From Microcaldota archaeon (GTDB taxonomy: Archaea; Micrarchaeota; Micrarchaeia; Anstonellales; Bilamarchaeaceae), in assembly GCA_016932815.1 (NCBI GenBank), contig JAFGCC010000002.1, positions 1-64,000 of the forward strand: a stretch of DNA of 64,000 bases. Direction: 5' to 3'. Position numbers and translations under genes: made by a program. The notes beneath the pieces were generated by a model. That model made no database searches, was not told the origin of the DNA, and was given only the letters and a program-made list of their open reading frames with translations. Positions 48,125 to 56,684 of this stretch are shown here, piece after piece. Position 1 is the first letter of the stretch; every line of letters begins with the position of its first letter.

Positions 48125-50428
48125 CTAGATTGCTTCCGCAACGGTTGCCCCAAGCCTCTCTTTGTCGCGGGAGAACTTGTAGCTGCGCGCGAATTCCGAA
48201 CTAATCAGGTTTTCCTCGTGCGTAATCACTATTGACTGGGGGATTATTTCCGGGACCTTGTTCTCTAAGGCTTCGGATAGGGTGTGGATTGCCTCCGCAT
48301 CCAGGTTGTGGGTTGGCTCATCAAGCATCATCCATCCGACATTCGGGGTGAGGACTGTTGAGAGCGCCATCCTCAAGGTAAGGGAGAGGCAGGCTTTTTC
48401 CCCTCCGGATGCGATGTTCTCCAAGCGCCTCCACTGCCCGTCGTTTATTTCAAAGGTGTAATCTTTTTCCCTTGCGACTATGCGCAGTTCCTTGTAGTCC
48501 GCATAAGGGTAAAGGATGGGCCAGATGTTGTTCATTGCCGAGTTTATGGCGGAAGTTAATTCCATGCGCAATTCCCCCTGCAATTCAAGCAGGGAGTTGC
48601 GGTAAATCTGGAGTTCCTCTTTTAGCTTTAGGAGGTATGCGCGCTCATCTTTTAGCCCCTCCAATTTAGAGATGCGCATAGAGATGGAAGAGAGTTGTTC
48701 GGAGAGCATTGCCGCATCCTTTTTGAGGGCCAGGAGTTCGGAGGATTTTTGTGTGTGCGTGAGCCTGGTTTCCTGCGACTGCCCGCGCAGCTTTGCAAGC
48801 TCATTTGGATTGAATTGCAACCCGGATAGTTCGGAAGCCGCACGGGAGGCTTCGGCTTTCGCCTCTTCTAGGGATTGCGCTTTTTTGAGCAGGGCTTCTT
48901 CCTCCCTGAAGGATACGAGCGCATCCGAGTGCTTCCCTGCGCACTCATCCCTCTGCAGGAGGAAGGAGGATTTTTCCTTTTTCGCAAGTGAGAGTTCGGC
49001 CTCTTCCTTCTCAAGGTTACCCTTGAGGGCGGGAATCGTGTCCGCGCGTGCTTTGTGCTGGGCAATCTGGGAAGATACCTGCTGCATCTTCTGGATGCGG
49101 GAGGCTAGGCCGGACTTTTCTTTGCGCAACCTTGGGATTTTCTCGTTTAGGGATTCTAGCCTGGATTTTTTTGCGCTGAGGGTTTCCCCCTTCTGAGCAA
49201 GAAGGTTCTCCGCGGTTCCGCTTGATAGGCTGGAATCGCACAGGGGGCAGCGCGAGCTTCCGGGCTTTAGCCTGCGCAGGGTGTCTTCTAGTTCCGGAAT
49301 TTCCGCGGCAAGGGATTTTGCCTCCGATGATGCGCAGAGGAGCTCTTCTTCTTTTTTCTCCAGTAATGATGCGGCATCGGGGCCTTCGGAAGGGGAGAGG
49401 GATTCTAGCTCCAGCCTGAGTTTTTCTAGTTCCCTTGCAGAAGAAGAGGCCGCCTCAAGGAAGGTGGAACTCTTCCCGGCTTTCCTTGATATGGCGGAAA
49501 TGGATTCTTCGGTTTTTGAGAGTTTGGAATCCAGGGACTTCTTTTCTAAAAGGAGGGCAGAGAGGGCTTCGCGCTTTTTTTGGAGCGATTCCCCGGATGG
49601 GGCCTTGCCCTCTAGCTCCCTGGAGAGCACTTCCACCCGTGCTTTGGAGCGCTCTAATGATGAGCGCAGCGCCTCGGATTTTTTGCCCAGGGACTCTAGT
49701 TCTATGAGCTTGCGCGAAAGCGATGATGCGGATTCGTGCAATTGCGTGCACTCACTTTCCAAGAGAGGAAGCTTTTGCGAGATTGCTTCCAGGGAGGAGT
49801 TTTTATTAGCTTTTTCTTTTGTGAGCGATTCGTATTCCTGCGGGCTAAAGAGCGGCGATAAGGACTCCGCTTCGCCGGATATGCGGTTTAGGAGGGAAAC
49901 CGCTGCAGAGCGCGCGGATTCCACCCGCTCTAGCCCCAGGAGCCTGTCCATTTCTTTCTTCCTTTTTCCCGGGTCTATTGTGAGGAAGTAGTCTATGTTG
50001 TTCTGCTCGGAGTATATTGCGCGGGTGAAGAGGTCGTAATCCACTTCAAGTATTTTTGATATTGCCTCCGTAACGCGCTTTGGGCCGGATTCCAGGACCT
50101 TCCTCTCCGGGAGAAGCATGAGCTTGGATGCTGCGGCAACGCTCGCCTGTTTCTTTTTGAGCCTGCGCACTACGCGGTAGTCCTTGCCGGAATGTGAGAA
50201 ACTGAGGGCGACTTCCGCTTCTTCCTCATCGTATGAGATTGCATCAAAAAGGGATGTTTCCCTGCGCCTAAGCTGGGGGAAAGCCCCAAAGAGCGCGTAG
50301 CTTAGGGCGTCTAGAAGCGCGCTTTTTCCACTCCCCATTATGCCGATTACGAGATTGGTGCCCCTTCCGAAATTTACCTGGGTATCCTTGTGGGTGCGCC
50401 AGTTCTTGAGGGAGAGCGAAGAAATCAT
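48125..50428 (-). CDS. rad50: Rad50-like SMC ATPase
   Basis: DNA double-strand break repair ATPase, partner of Mre11. Walker A is GIMGSGKSALLDAL (about 29-42). The zinc hook is CPLCDSS in the middle of the long coiled coil. The ABC signature is ASGGEKACLSLTLRMALS, and Walker B is WMMLDEPTHNLD. 767 residues, on the short side for archaeal Rad50, so the coiled-coil arms are short. No mre11, herA or nurA gene is adjacent in this window. The leaderless promoter is at 50451-50460. Confidence 0.9.
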   Translation of the reverse strand: MISSLSLKNWRTHKDTQVNFGRGTNLVIGIMGSGKSALLDALSYALFGAFPQLRRRETSLFDAISYDEEEAEVALSFSHSGKDYRVVRRLKKKQASVAAASKLMLLPERKVLESGPKRVTEAISKILEVDYDLFTRAIYSEQNNIDYFLTIDPGKRKKEMDRLLGLERVESARSAAVSLLNRISGEAESLSPLFSPQEYESLTKEKANKNSSLEAISQKLPLLESECTQLHESASSLSRKLIELESLGKKSEALRSSLERSKARVEVLSRELEGKAPSGESLQKKREALSALLLEKKSLDSKLSKTEESISAISRKAGKSSTFLEAASSSARELEKLRLELESLSPSEGPDAASLLEKKEEELLCASSEAKSLAAEIPELEDTLRRLKPGSSRCPLCDSSLSSGTAENLLAQKGETLSAKKSRLESLNEKIPRLRKEKSGLASRIQKMQQVSSQIAQHKARADTIPALKGNLEKEEAELSLAKKEKSSFLLQRDECAGKHSDALVSFREEEALLKKAQSLEEAKAEASRAASELSGLQFNPNELAKLRGQSQETRLTHTQKSSELLALKKDAAMLSEQLSSISMRISKLEGLKDERAYLLKLKEELQIYRNSLLELQGELRMELTSAINSAMNNIWPILYPYADYKELRIVAREKDYTFEINDGQWRRLENIASGGEKACLSLTLRMALSTVLTPNVGWMMLDEPTHNLDAEAIHTLSEALENKVPEIIPQSIVITHEENLISSEFARSYKFSRDKERLGATVAEAI

Positions 50429-50450
50429 CGGACATATATTATGGAATAAG

Positions 50451-50460
50451 TAATAAAAAG
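50451..50460 (-). promoter_or_regulatory. TATA box of rad50
   Basis: Minus-strand CTTTTTATTA, about 25 bp before the rad50 ATG at 50428. Confidence 0.5.
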
Positions 50461-50568
50461 AAATTCGGGGGGTTGGAGTCCGCTTTCCGCTGCGGGGCGG
50501 GCTGGATACTGTGCCCTCCGCGATTTAGAATGCAAAGATACAAAAAGAAGTTCTGTTATCTTAGGGGC

Positions 50569-51567
50569 ATGGAGATTGGAAACGGGCAATTGGCCATTCT
50601 GTTGCTGCTTGGGATTATGCTGTTTAGCTTCGGGTGCGGGGGAGATGACCATGCTCCCCCTGAGCCGCTTCCCCAGGAGGGAACCGCCGATAACGGGAGC
50701 GCACCCGTTTTTGAAGACGAGCCCCTGGGGGAGAACGTGACCGAGTGCTACGATGGCACTCCGGTGGGCAACTGCTCGGCAACAAAACCAAAGGCGTGCG
50801 ACATAACCGGGAACCTCGTTGATGACGTTGAGACCTGCGGGTGCCCGGAAAACGCATTCCAAATGGGCGATGAATGCATATACTACTGCGCGGACGGGAC
50901 GCCCCTTGGGGAATGCTCAAAAGACAAGCCGTACTACTGCAACATGAGCGCGGAACTCTATGAGGGCGCAAGTATATGCGGATGCCCAGAAGGCTACGAT
51001 GCGGAAGGGGAGGGCTGCAGGAATGCGTGTGACGATGGGACTGCGAAAGAAGTGTGCTCGGAACAAACCCCTCCGTACTATTGCAACCGCGAATACGAAC
51101 TGGTGCTGAACCCGTCCCTGTGCGGATGCTTTGAATGGGAGTTCATGGTTTCAGGGAGCTGCTACGACCCTACGGCAATCGGGTATTCCAACGGGGAAAC
51201 CATACGCCTGAGCGAAGACGTGAGCGCGGTCATAGACAAAGTAGAAGAGCTAGACTGCGAGGATTCGCGCTACCTTGGAGTCAGGCTTACGATAACCAAT
51301 AACGGCGATGAGGCTTTCGCAATAGAAGAAAGCGACGTGCGCGCATACAAGAACAACAGGTACAGGATGTTCTCGGGCAGGCCAGAAGGCTGCGCAATAA
51401 GCAGCATCTTCAGGTGGGGGGAGGTAAATGCCGGGGGGGAGAAAACCGGAAGGATATATTTCGACATGGGAGGGGGGATAGGGGATACTTACAGCATGAC
51501 CATTTCGAGGATATATTATGAGAGCATCCTGCGGGATTTCAACGTAACTTTGGAGCTTGAGGATTGA
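50569..51567 (+). CDS. Cys-rich lipoprotein with three EGF-sized repeats
   Basis: 332 residues from ATG 50569 (ATG 50530 adds a basic N-terminal stretch and is also possible). Signal segment LLLLGIMLFSFGC with a lipobox at GCGGDD. Then three repeats of about 45 residues: C-x-DGTP/A, x-G/E-x-CS, KP/TP-xYYC, CGCP/CGCF (TCGCPENAFQMGDECIYYC and so on). A C-terminal beta-sandwich (about 235-332, GVRLTITNNGDEAFAIEESD) resembles DUF4352-type domains. Probably a surface lipoprotein stabilised by disulfides. Function unknown. The end overlaps the flavodoxin frame. Confidence 0.75.
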   Translation: MEIGNGQLAILLLLGIMLFSFGCGGDDHAPPEPLPQEGTADNGSAPVFEDEPLGENVTECYDGTPVGNCSATKPKACDITGNLVDDVETCGCPENAFQMGDECIYYCADGTPLGECSKDKPYYCNMSAELYEGASICGCPEGYDAEGEGCRNACDDGTAKEVCSEQTPPYYCNREYELVLNPSLCGCFEWEFMVSGSCYDPTAIGYSNGETIRLSEDVSAVIDKVEELDCEDSRYLGVRLTITNNGDEAFAIEESDVRAYKNNRYRMFSGRPEGCAISSIFRWGEVNAGGEKTGRIYFDMGGGIGDTYSMTISRIYYESILRDFNVTLELED

Positions 51568-51572
51568 TTTGC

Positions 51573-52040
51573 ATGGCTTTGGGAGGAGTGCTCGTAAAAA
51601 GCAGGAGCGAAGTGTTCTACTCCACTAAAAGCGGCAACACGCAAAAGATTGCGGAGGCGATTGCGGAGTGCATGGGAACGCAGGCACTAAACGTTTCGGG
51701 CGTGGGGGAGGGGCATTCCCTATCAAAGTGCGACCTCCTCTTTGTAGGAAGCGGGAGCTACGGCTCAGCGCCCTCTGCGGAAATGGCCGCATTCATAAGG
51801 GGGCTTGGGAATTCGGAGGGCAGGCACGCGGCGGTATTCGGAACCTCCGGAGGAGGGAGGGAGGACTACCTAAAGAAGATGAAAGCGCTCCTTGAGGGAA
51901 GGGGCCTCAAGGTTATTGGGATGTGGGGCTGCCTGGGCCAGGAGTATTCATTGAAAAACAAGGGGAAGCCCGACGATAAAGACCTGAAGGATGCTGCGGG
52001 CTTTGCAAAGAAAATGCTAATGAAAATAGAAATAATATAG
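51573..52040 (+). CDS. Flavodoxin-like protein
   Basis: 155 residues from ATG 51573. The FMN phosphate loop is YSTKSGNTQKIAEAIAE (about residues 16-32). FVGSGSYGSAPSAEMAAF and AVFGTSGGGREDYL give the other FMN-contact loops. Probably a small electron carrier or flavoprotein. It starts 6 bp after the preceding lipoprotein gene, so it may be co-transcribed, though a functional link is not clear. Confidence 0.85.
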   Translation: MALGGVLVKSRSEVFYSTKSGNTQKIAEAIAECMGTQALNVSGVGEGHSLSKCDLLFVGSGSYGSAPSAEMAAFIRGLGNSEGRHAAVFGTSGGGREDYLKKMKALLEGRGLKVIGMWGCLGQEYSLKNKGKPDDKDLKDAAGFAKKMLMKIEII

Positions 52041-52089
52041 GCAGATAATCCCTGCCTATTTTTCTTATCCTTAATCTTGGGGCGATTGC

Positions 52090-53133
52090 TCATTCTTGAG
52101 GCTCCTGCCCCTCATCGCTTATGCTCTTGCTTATCCTGCCCAGGGCTTCGCGAAGCTGCCCCTGCACGGGTGCGAGGGCTCCCCACCAGGGGCCTTCCTC
52201 GCGGAGTATGCTCCCGTTGCGGGCATTGAGCGTGAAGGAGGTTTCCGAATCCACATCGAATATCCCAAGGAACATCCTCCGCTCTGCCACCCTGAATGCG
52301 TAGGCTGGCACATCGCCCTCAAAGCCGAGGGTTATGTTCTGCGAAGGCGCAAGGGAGGCTGCAGCCTCCGCCAAATCGGATGGGAGGACGTTGAGCCTGT
52401 ACTCTGTGCCGTTGCGCTCTAGGTACATCGTGCGGTTTCTTATGCGGAGGGTTTCCGCCGTGGAAACTTCGGTCCCGTTCATCTGCATTATGGTTTCGCG
52501 CTCCCTTGGCTGGATACTAAGGGGCGAAGACGCGTTTGCGTGCCTTAATGCGATTTGTGCTTCTACCTGCACCTGCCCACCCGACTGGTTGTTTGCAAGG
52601 AGGGTAGGGGATTCGTTGCCGGCCCTGGACTGGACTTCCACCCTTCCTGGGCTAACCTGCACCGCTTCTATTTCCCCTGCATTCTGGAGGGCCTCCCCGT
52701 TGGAGGCGGTAACCGTAAGCTGCCAGCGGTTTGTTTCCCCTTCGGGTTTGTCTTCGGAGTTGTTGTTGGGGGAATTCTCCCCGCGGGAAGCTTCCACTGC
52801 CCCGGAGCCGTTGCCGCCGCCCTGGCTGCCCGTGGAAATCCCTGCTCCCCCGTATTGGGTGGGAGTGGGGGCGTAATCGGGGCCACGGGCGGGTTCCCCT
52901 GCGCCGGATGAAGAGCCTCCTGAGCCGGATGGAGAACTGCCGGAATCGCCTTCCGATTCTGAAGTGCTGGAACCTGTTCCCGTTGCGGAGCCGCTCCCGG
53001 AGCCGTTTGCGATTGTGGCGGAAACCTTTAGGGGCGTTGATTCGGCTGCGGAATCGGTGCGCACGCCCGTCTCCGCAAAAGCCATGCCCAAAACCAGTGA
53101 AAATGCCAATACGAATACTATTGCAGTCCTCAT
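52090..53133 (-). CDS. Secreted Ser/Gly-rich protein, unknown
   Basis: 347 residues from ATG 53133 (53148 also possible). Signal peptide MRTAIVFVLAFSLVLGMAFA. Residues about 40-135 are a Ser/Gly/Thr/Glu low-complexity stretch. The rest is a folded, beta-rich region with several N-x-S/T sites (NNQSGGQ, HANASS, NGTEYRLN) suitable for N-glycosylation. No membrane anchor is evident. Probably exported or surface associated. No family recognised. Confidence 0.65.
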   Translation of the reverse strand: MRTAIVFVLAFSLVLGMAFAETGVRTDSAAESTPLKVSATIANGSGSGSATGTGSSTSESEGDSGSSPSGSGGSSSGAGEPARGPDYAPTPTQYGGAGISTGSQGGGNGSGAVEASRGENSPNNNSEDKPEGETNRWQLTVTASNGEALQNAGEIEAVQVSPGRVEVQSRAGNESPTLLANNQSGGQVQVEAQIALRHANASSPLSIQPRERETIMQMNGTEVSTAETLRIRNRTMYLERNGTEYRLNVLPSDLAEAAASLAPSQNITLGFEGDVPAYAFRVAERRMFLGIFDVDSETSFTLNARNGSILREEGPWWGALAPVQGQLREALGRISKSISDEGQEPQE

Positions 53134-53211
53134 GAAGGGAGGTTGCATGAAAAATAATATAAAGTTGCCCTCTGGAAGAGGGGAACCTGCATGGATGCGC
53201 GCAGCATCAAT

Positions 53212-53817
53212 TTAGATGTGCGAACTTGCAGTCAGGCTGCTTATTGTGTAGATTATCACGGCGCAGATTAGGCCTATTGCCAGCGTCTTTAGTGCCGAGA
53301 TTGCGAGGTTCTCCTTTGAGAGTTTGCCCAGGAATATCCCAAGGAGGAGGAACATCACAAAGCACATCCCAAACGAAATGTAGTAAGCGGAGAGGACGTC
53401 AAGGATTGGGGTAAATGAGATGAAGAATGGGAGCAGCACCAGGAGGATTGCTATTAGGGGGGAGAGGCCGTCTATTAGGGAGACGTAGACTGTCGCAAAG
53501 CTCTCCGCGCGGGAGATGTCGGTGGAATCGAGGTTCCTTAGCATGCTGCGCTCAAGGTCCTTGCGCGATTTCATGCGCTCAGCGCGCTCGGAGAGGTAGG
53601 TTCCCCACACTCCGGAAACGAAGATTGCGGCCCCTGCGCCAAGGCCCATCGTGGCGATTGTATCCACTTCCATTAGGCCGGAGAGGAAAGAGCCCAGGAG
53701 GACCCCGAAAATAGTGAGCGTCCCATCAAAAGTGTTCATCACGAAATACCTGCGGGCCAGTTTGGACATGCCCGTGATTTTCTCGTAATGCTCGATTTTT
53801 TTCCCGAGTTTCTTCAT
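53212..53817 (-). CDS. VIT1/CCC1-family metal transporter
   Basis: 201 residues, about five membrane helices. RRYFVMNTFDGTLTIFGVLL (residues about 22-41) is the family signature with the conserved Asp in the first helix. A charged cytoplasmic loop (ERMKSRKDLERSMLRNLDST) carries the acidic residues thought to bind metal. The family moves Fe2+ or Mn2+. It lies 16 bp after the DUF211 gene on the same strand, so the two are probably co-transcribed. Confidence 0.8.
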   Translation of the reverse strand: MKKLGKKIEHYEKITGMSKLARRYFVMNTFDGTLTIFGVLLGSFLSGLMEVDTIATMGLGAGAAIFVSGVWGTYLSERAERMKSRKDLERSMLRNLDSTDISRAESFATVYVSLIDGLSPLIAILLVLLPFFISFTPILDVLSAYYISFGMCFVMFLLLGIFLGKLSKENLAISALKTLAIGLICAVIIYTISSLTASSHI

Positions 53818-53833
53818 GGTTTGGGATTACCCC

Positions 53834-54106
53834 CTAATCCGAAGGTTCCTTTATCGTGAGGACGTTGTCTATTGAGTGGATTGTGGCGCCCATGTTCTCT
53901 ATTATCCTGTTTATGTTCTCATAATGCAGGCTCGGGCCTTCTATGGAAATCTTCACGTTCTCTACTTTCTTGTCGATTTCGAGAATGTCAACCGAAACCT
54001 TGTCCACGCCGTCTACCGCGTTTATGTTCCTGGATAACTCAAGTATGGAAGGCTCCATGGGCTTGAGGACGTCCAGAACTATCTTTTGCACTTTTACTGT
54101 GTCCAT
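53834..54106 (-). CDS. DUF211 protein
   Basis: 90 residues from ATG 54106. KVQKIVLDVLKPMEPSILEL, VDKVSVDILEIDKKVENVKI and IENMGATIHSIDNV match DUF211, a small archaeal ferredoxin-like alpha/beta protein of unknown role. The TATA box 25 bp upstream of 54106 selects this start over the ATG at 54127. First gene of a pair with the VIT-like transporter. Confidence 0.85.
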   Translation of the reverse strand: MDTVKVQKIVLDVLKPMEPSILELSRNINAVDGVDKVSVDILEIDKKVENVKISIEGPSLHYENINRIIENMGATIHSIDNVLTIKEPSD

Positions 54107-54130
54107 GCTGCTTGGTATATTGAACAACTA

Positions 54131-54140
54131 ATATAAAAGG
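54131..54140 (-). promoter_or_regulatory. TATA box of the DUF211-VIT operon
   Basis: Minus-strand CCTTTTATAT, 25-34 bp before ATG 54106. Confidence 0.5.
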
Positions 54141-54166
54141 ATTGGAAGGCGGGGGAGTGGGGAGGG

Positions 54167-54175
54167 ATTTAATAG
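54167..54175 (+). promoter_or_regulatory. TATA box of the Cys-rich lipoprotein
   Basis: ATTTAATAG, about 24-32 bp before ATG 54199. Confidence 0.5.
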
Positions 54176-54198
54176 TTTTCTTGGCCAAAATCCCCTTC

Positions 54199-55113
54199 AT
54201 GAAATACGCTCTTTCAGTTTTCATGGCGCTGGCACTCCTGCTTGCAGGCTGCCCGCAGGAAGGCTCCCCTGATGGGGGGATCTGGGGAGGCGCTGGCTCT
54301 TGCAGTGACAGCGATGGCGGGATATACGAATTTACCAGGGGGGTTGCCACAGTTGAGGATGGTGCGGGAACCGACAAGTGCCTGGGCCAGGGCGGAAGCG
54401 TCCTTGAATATTATTGTGAGGATGGGGAGCTTGCGAGCACGGACGTTGAGTGCCCCCTGGGCTACGTTTGTGACGATGGGGCATGCATAGTAACGCCCTG
54501 CTTTGACACCGAAGAGGATGCGGATCCTGGCGTTGCCGGGACCGTGCAATATTCGGGCGCGCAGTACGCGGACTCCTGCATAGATGATACTTGGGTAAGG
54601 GAATATTCGTGCACTAAAGAGGGGGTGTCCGAAGAGGCAATTGAGTGCGAAGAAGATGAGAAGTGCGAGAGGGGAGAATGCATGCCGATTCTGCCCTGCA
54701 TAGACAGCGACAACGGAAAGGACGTTTATTCTGCCGGGGTAGCCAGCGTGGGGGCGGCATCGTATTCTGACATCTGCGTAAGCTACAACGTGGTCTTTGA
54801 GTATTACTGCGAAGATGGGGGCGTGCGGGATGTGCAAATCATGTGCCCGGACGGGGAAGAATGCTCCGGGGGGGTTTGCATCGAGGCTGGGGACCGCGAA
54901 TGCACGGACACCGACGATGGCAAGAGCAGGTACCAGAGGGGGACCGTTTCCTATTGGGTTGGCGGGGAGGAACTCTCCGAAACCGACAAGTGCTATGACC
55001 AGGATTCGGTTTTGGAAGTGTGGTGCACAGAAGACGGCTCGGTCGGGTTTGGGATTCTGGAGTGCTACGATTCCGACTGGTGCGAGGATGGGGCGTGCAC
55101 AAGTGGAAGTTAG
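54199..55113 (+). CDS. Cys-rich lipoprotein with four tandem repeats
   Basis: 304 residues. Signal peptide with lipobox (MKYALSVFMALALLLAGCPQ). The mature part is four repeats of about 65 residues: C-x-D-[ST/E]-D/E near the start, a central D-x-C, EYYC/EYSC/EVWC, and an end with C-x5-C followed by x2-G-x-C (CPLGYVCDDGAC, CEEDEKCERGEC, CPDGEECSGGVC, CYDSDWCEDGAC). Six Cys per repeat suggest disulfides outside the cell. CPDGEEC resembles the C-terminal tag of the 23.9-27.7 kb proteins. The ATG is leaderless by the TATA position. Confidence 0.8.
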   Translation: MKYALSVFMALALLLAGCPQEGSPDGGIWGGAGSCSDSDGGIYEFTRGVATVEDGAGTDKCLGQGGSVLEYYCEDGELASTDVECPLGYVCDDGACIVTPCFDTEEDADPGVAGTVQYSGAQYADSCIDDTWVREYSCTKEGVSEEAIECEEDEKCERGECMPILPCIDSDNGKDVYSAGVASVGAASYSDICVSYNVVFEYYCEDGGVRDVQIMCPDGEECSGGVCIEAGDRECTDTDDGKSRYQRGTVSYWVGGEELSETDKCYDQDSVLEVWCTEDGSVGFGILECYDSDWCEDGACTSGS

Positions 55114-55126
55114 GCCCGAAGAAAGG

Positions 55127-55594
55127 ATGCGCGCAGTTGGCATAATCCGCTACGAAGGGCAATACGCATTGGCCACCAGGGAGTTCGTGCTCAGCGTGCT
55201 GGGAGGGGAATTCGGGTGGTGGGACACCAACCGGCCGGATTTGGATGATATTGGCGGATTCTATTTGGGGGAGAAAAGCGGGTTCTGGATTGCGCTTGAA
55301 GATGGGAAGGTTGTTGGCACAATCGCAATCAAGGATTATGGGAAGGGGAGGGCGTACCTCAAGAGGATGTATGTGGCAAAGGAGTTCCGGGGGACGGGGC
55401 TGGCAAGGAGGATGCTCGATACCGCGCTAAGTTATGCTAGGGGGAAAGGCTTTAGGGAAGTGTTCCTTGCAACCGTTGATGAGATGGCTGCGGCAAAAAA
55501 ATTCTACTCCAAAAACGGCTTTGGGAGAATAAGCAAACTGCCCGAAGGCCTGCCGGATTTTGGGGACAACGTTTTCTACAGGCTGGCACTCTGA
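55127..55594 (+). CDS. GNAT-family N-acetyltransferase
   Basis: 155 residues from ATG 55127 (GTG 55103, inside the end of the previous gene, is also possible). GIIRYEGQYALATREFV is beta-1/alpha-1 of the fold. The acetyl-CoA loop is VAKEFRGTGLARRMLDTALSYA (Q/RxxGxA/G type), and FYSKNGFGRI is the usual C-terminal motif. Substrate unknown. A frame reading further upstream overlaps the lipoprotein and is not coding. Confidence 0.8.
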   Translation: MRAVGIIRYEGQYALATREFVLSVLGGEFGWWDTNRPDLDDIGGFYLGEKSGFWIALEDGKVVGTIAIKDYGKGRAYLKRMYVAKEFRGTGLARRMLDTALSYARGKGFREVFLATVDEMAAAKKFYSKNGFGRISKLPEGLPDFGDNVFYRLAL

Positions 55595-55616
55595 TTTGGG
55601 ATGTTAGCGAACGCAT

Positions 55617-56036
55617 TCACTCGGTGCGCTTTAGGAGTATTGCCGGGCAGATTCTAAGCACCCCCTCTTTGCCCCCCAGTTTTTTTATTAGCGCGTTCAG
55701 ATTTTCGGGAGTCTTGCACCATGCCTCAAACATTATCATGTGGTCCCCCGTAGTTAGCGAGGCGTAGCGGACATCCGGGAGGTTGCTTATATACTCTAAA
55801 ACCGGGAGGAGTCTCTCCGGAGTGGTATCGAGCCCTACTAGCGCAACCCCGGAATACCCCATGAAAAAGGGGTCTATTATCGCAGTATAGGATTTGATTA
55901 TGCCGCGCTCTTCTAGCTTTTTTATGCGCTTTCTCACGGCGGTTTCGGTGATTCCCAGCTTCAATGCTATCCGGGTCAGGGGAGTCCTGCTGTTGCGCAT
56001 TAGGGTGTGGAGGATTTCCTCGTCTTTTTCATCCAT
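55617..56036 (-). CDS. Lrp/AsnC-family transcription regulator (second)
   Basis: 139 residues. Winged HTH (MDEKDEEILHTLMRNSRTPL, LGITETAVRKRIKKLEERGI) plus RAM domain (about 60-139, VALVGLDTTPERLL). It is divergent from peroxiredoxin, with a TATA-like palindrome between the genes, so it may control oxidative-stress genes or itself. The promoter 25 bp upstream implies a leaderless mRNA. Confidence 0.9.
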   Translation of the reverse strand: MDEKDEEILHTLMRNSRTPLTRIALKLGITETAVRKRIKKLEERGIIKSYTAIIDPFFMGYSGVALVGLDTTPERLLPVLEYISNLPDVRYASLTTGDHMIMFEAWCKTPENLNALIKKLGGKEGVLRICPAILLKRTE

Positions 56037-56072
56037 GTTCGTATTTCAAACCAAAGAGTTTTAAAAACGAAC
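56037..56072. promoter_or_regulatory. Divergent promoter with GTTCGT/ACGAAC inverted repeat
   Basis: GTTTTAAAAAC (56058-56068) is a near-palindromic TATA element usable in both directions. It is bracketed by GTTCGT (56037-56042) at the regulator's start and ACGAAC (56067-56072) on the peroxiredoxin side. Candidate binding arms for the Lrp-type regulator, with a spacing of 24 bp. Confidence 0.45.
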
Positions 56073-56112
56073 TGATAAAGCGTTGACCATAGAAAAAGGA
56101 AATGGTGTGAAA

Positions 56113-56676
56113 ATGATGAGAATCGGAGAAAAGATAGCGGATATGGGAATGGAAGTTTTCCATGAAGGGGAAATAAAGAAGGTAAAGCTCTCGGATTACT
56201 CTGGAAAGTGGTTGGTCCTGGTATTCTACCCTGCGGATTTCACTTTCGTGTGCCCAACCGAGCTTGAGGACATGGCGAAGCATTATGCGCAGTTTAAGGA
56301 AGCGGGCGCGGAGGTAATTAGCATAAGCACCGACACCGTGTTCGTGCACAAGGCGTGGAAGGACAATTCGGATGCCATAAAGAAGATTGAGTACCCGATG
56401 GGCGCAGACCCCACGGGCAAAATCTGCAGGGAGTTTGGGACGTACATAGAAGAAGAGGGGCTCTCCCTGAGGGGAAGCTTCATAATAGACCCGGACGGAG
56501 TGCTTAAAGCGTTTGAGGTCCATGACAACAGCATAGGCAGGAGCGCAAAGGAGCTCCTGCGGAAACTGCGGGCTGCGGATTTTGTGCGAAAAAGCGACGG
56601 AATCGTGTGCCCGGCCAACTGGGAACCCGGGGCGGAAACGCTCAAGCCCGGGCTGGACCTGGTGGGAAAGATATAG
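56113..56676 (+). CDS. Peroxiredoxin (2-Cys, AhpC/Prx1 type)
   Basis: Thiol peroxidase that reduces H2O2 and organic peroxides. The peroxidatic Cys47 is in [10 protein letters not shown] and the resolving Cys166 is in GIVCPANW. 187 residues. The start is ATG 56113 or 56116 after GGTGTGAAA. It is followed after 8 bp by desulfoferrodoxin, forming a superoxide-to-peroxide-to-water detoxification operon. Confidence 0.93.
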   Translation: MMRIGEKIADMGMEVFHEGEIKKVKLSDYSGKWLVLVFYPADFTFVCPTELEDMAKHYAQFKEAGAEVISISTDTVFVHKAWKDNSDAIKKIEYPMGADPTGKICREFGTYIEEEGLSLRGSFIIDPDGVLKAFEVHDNSIGRSAKELLRKLRAADFVRKSDGIVCPANWEPGAETLKPGLDLVGKI

Positions 56677-56684
56677 GTGAGGAC

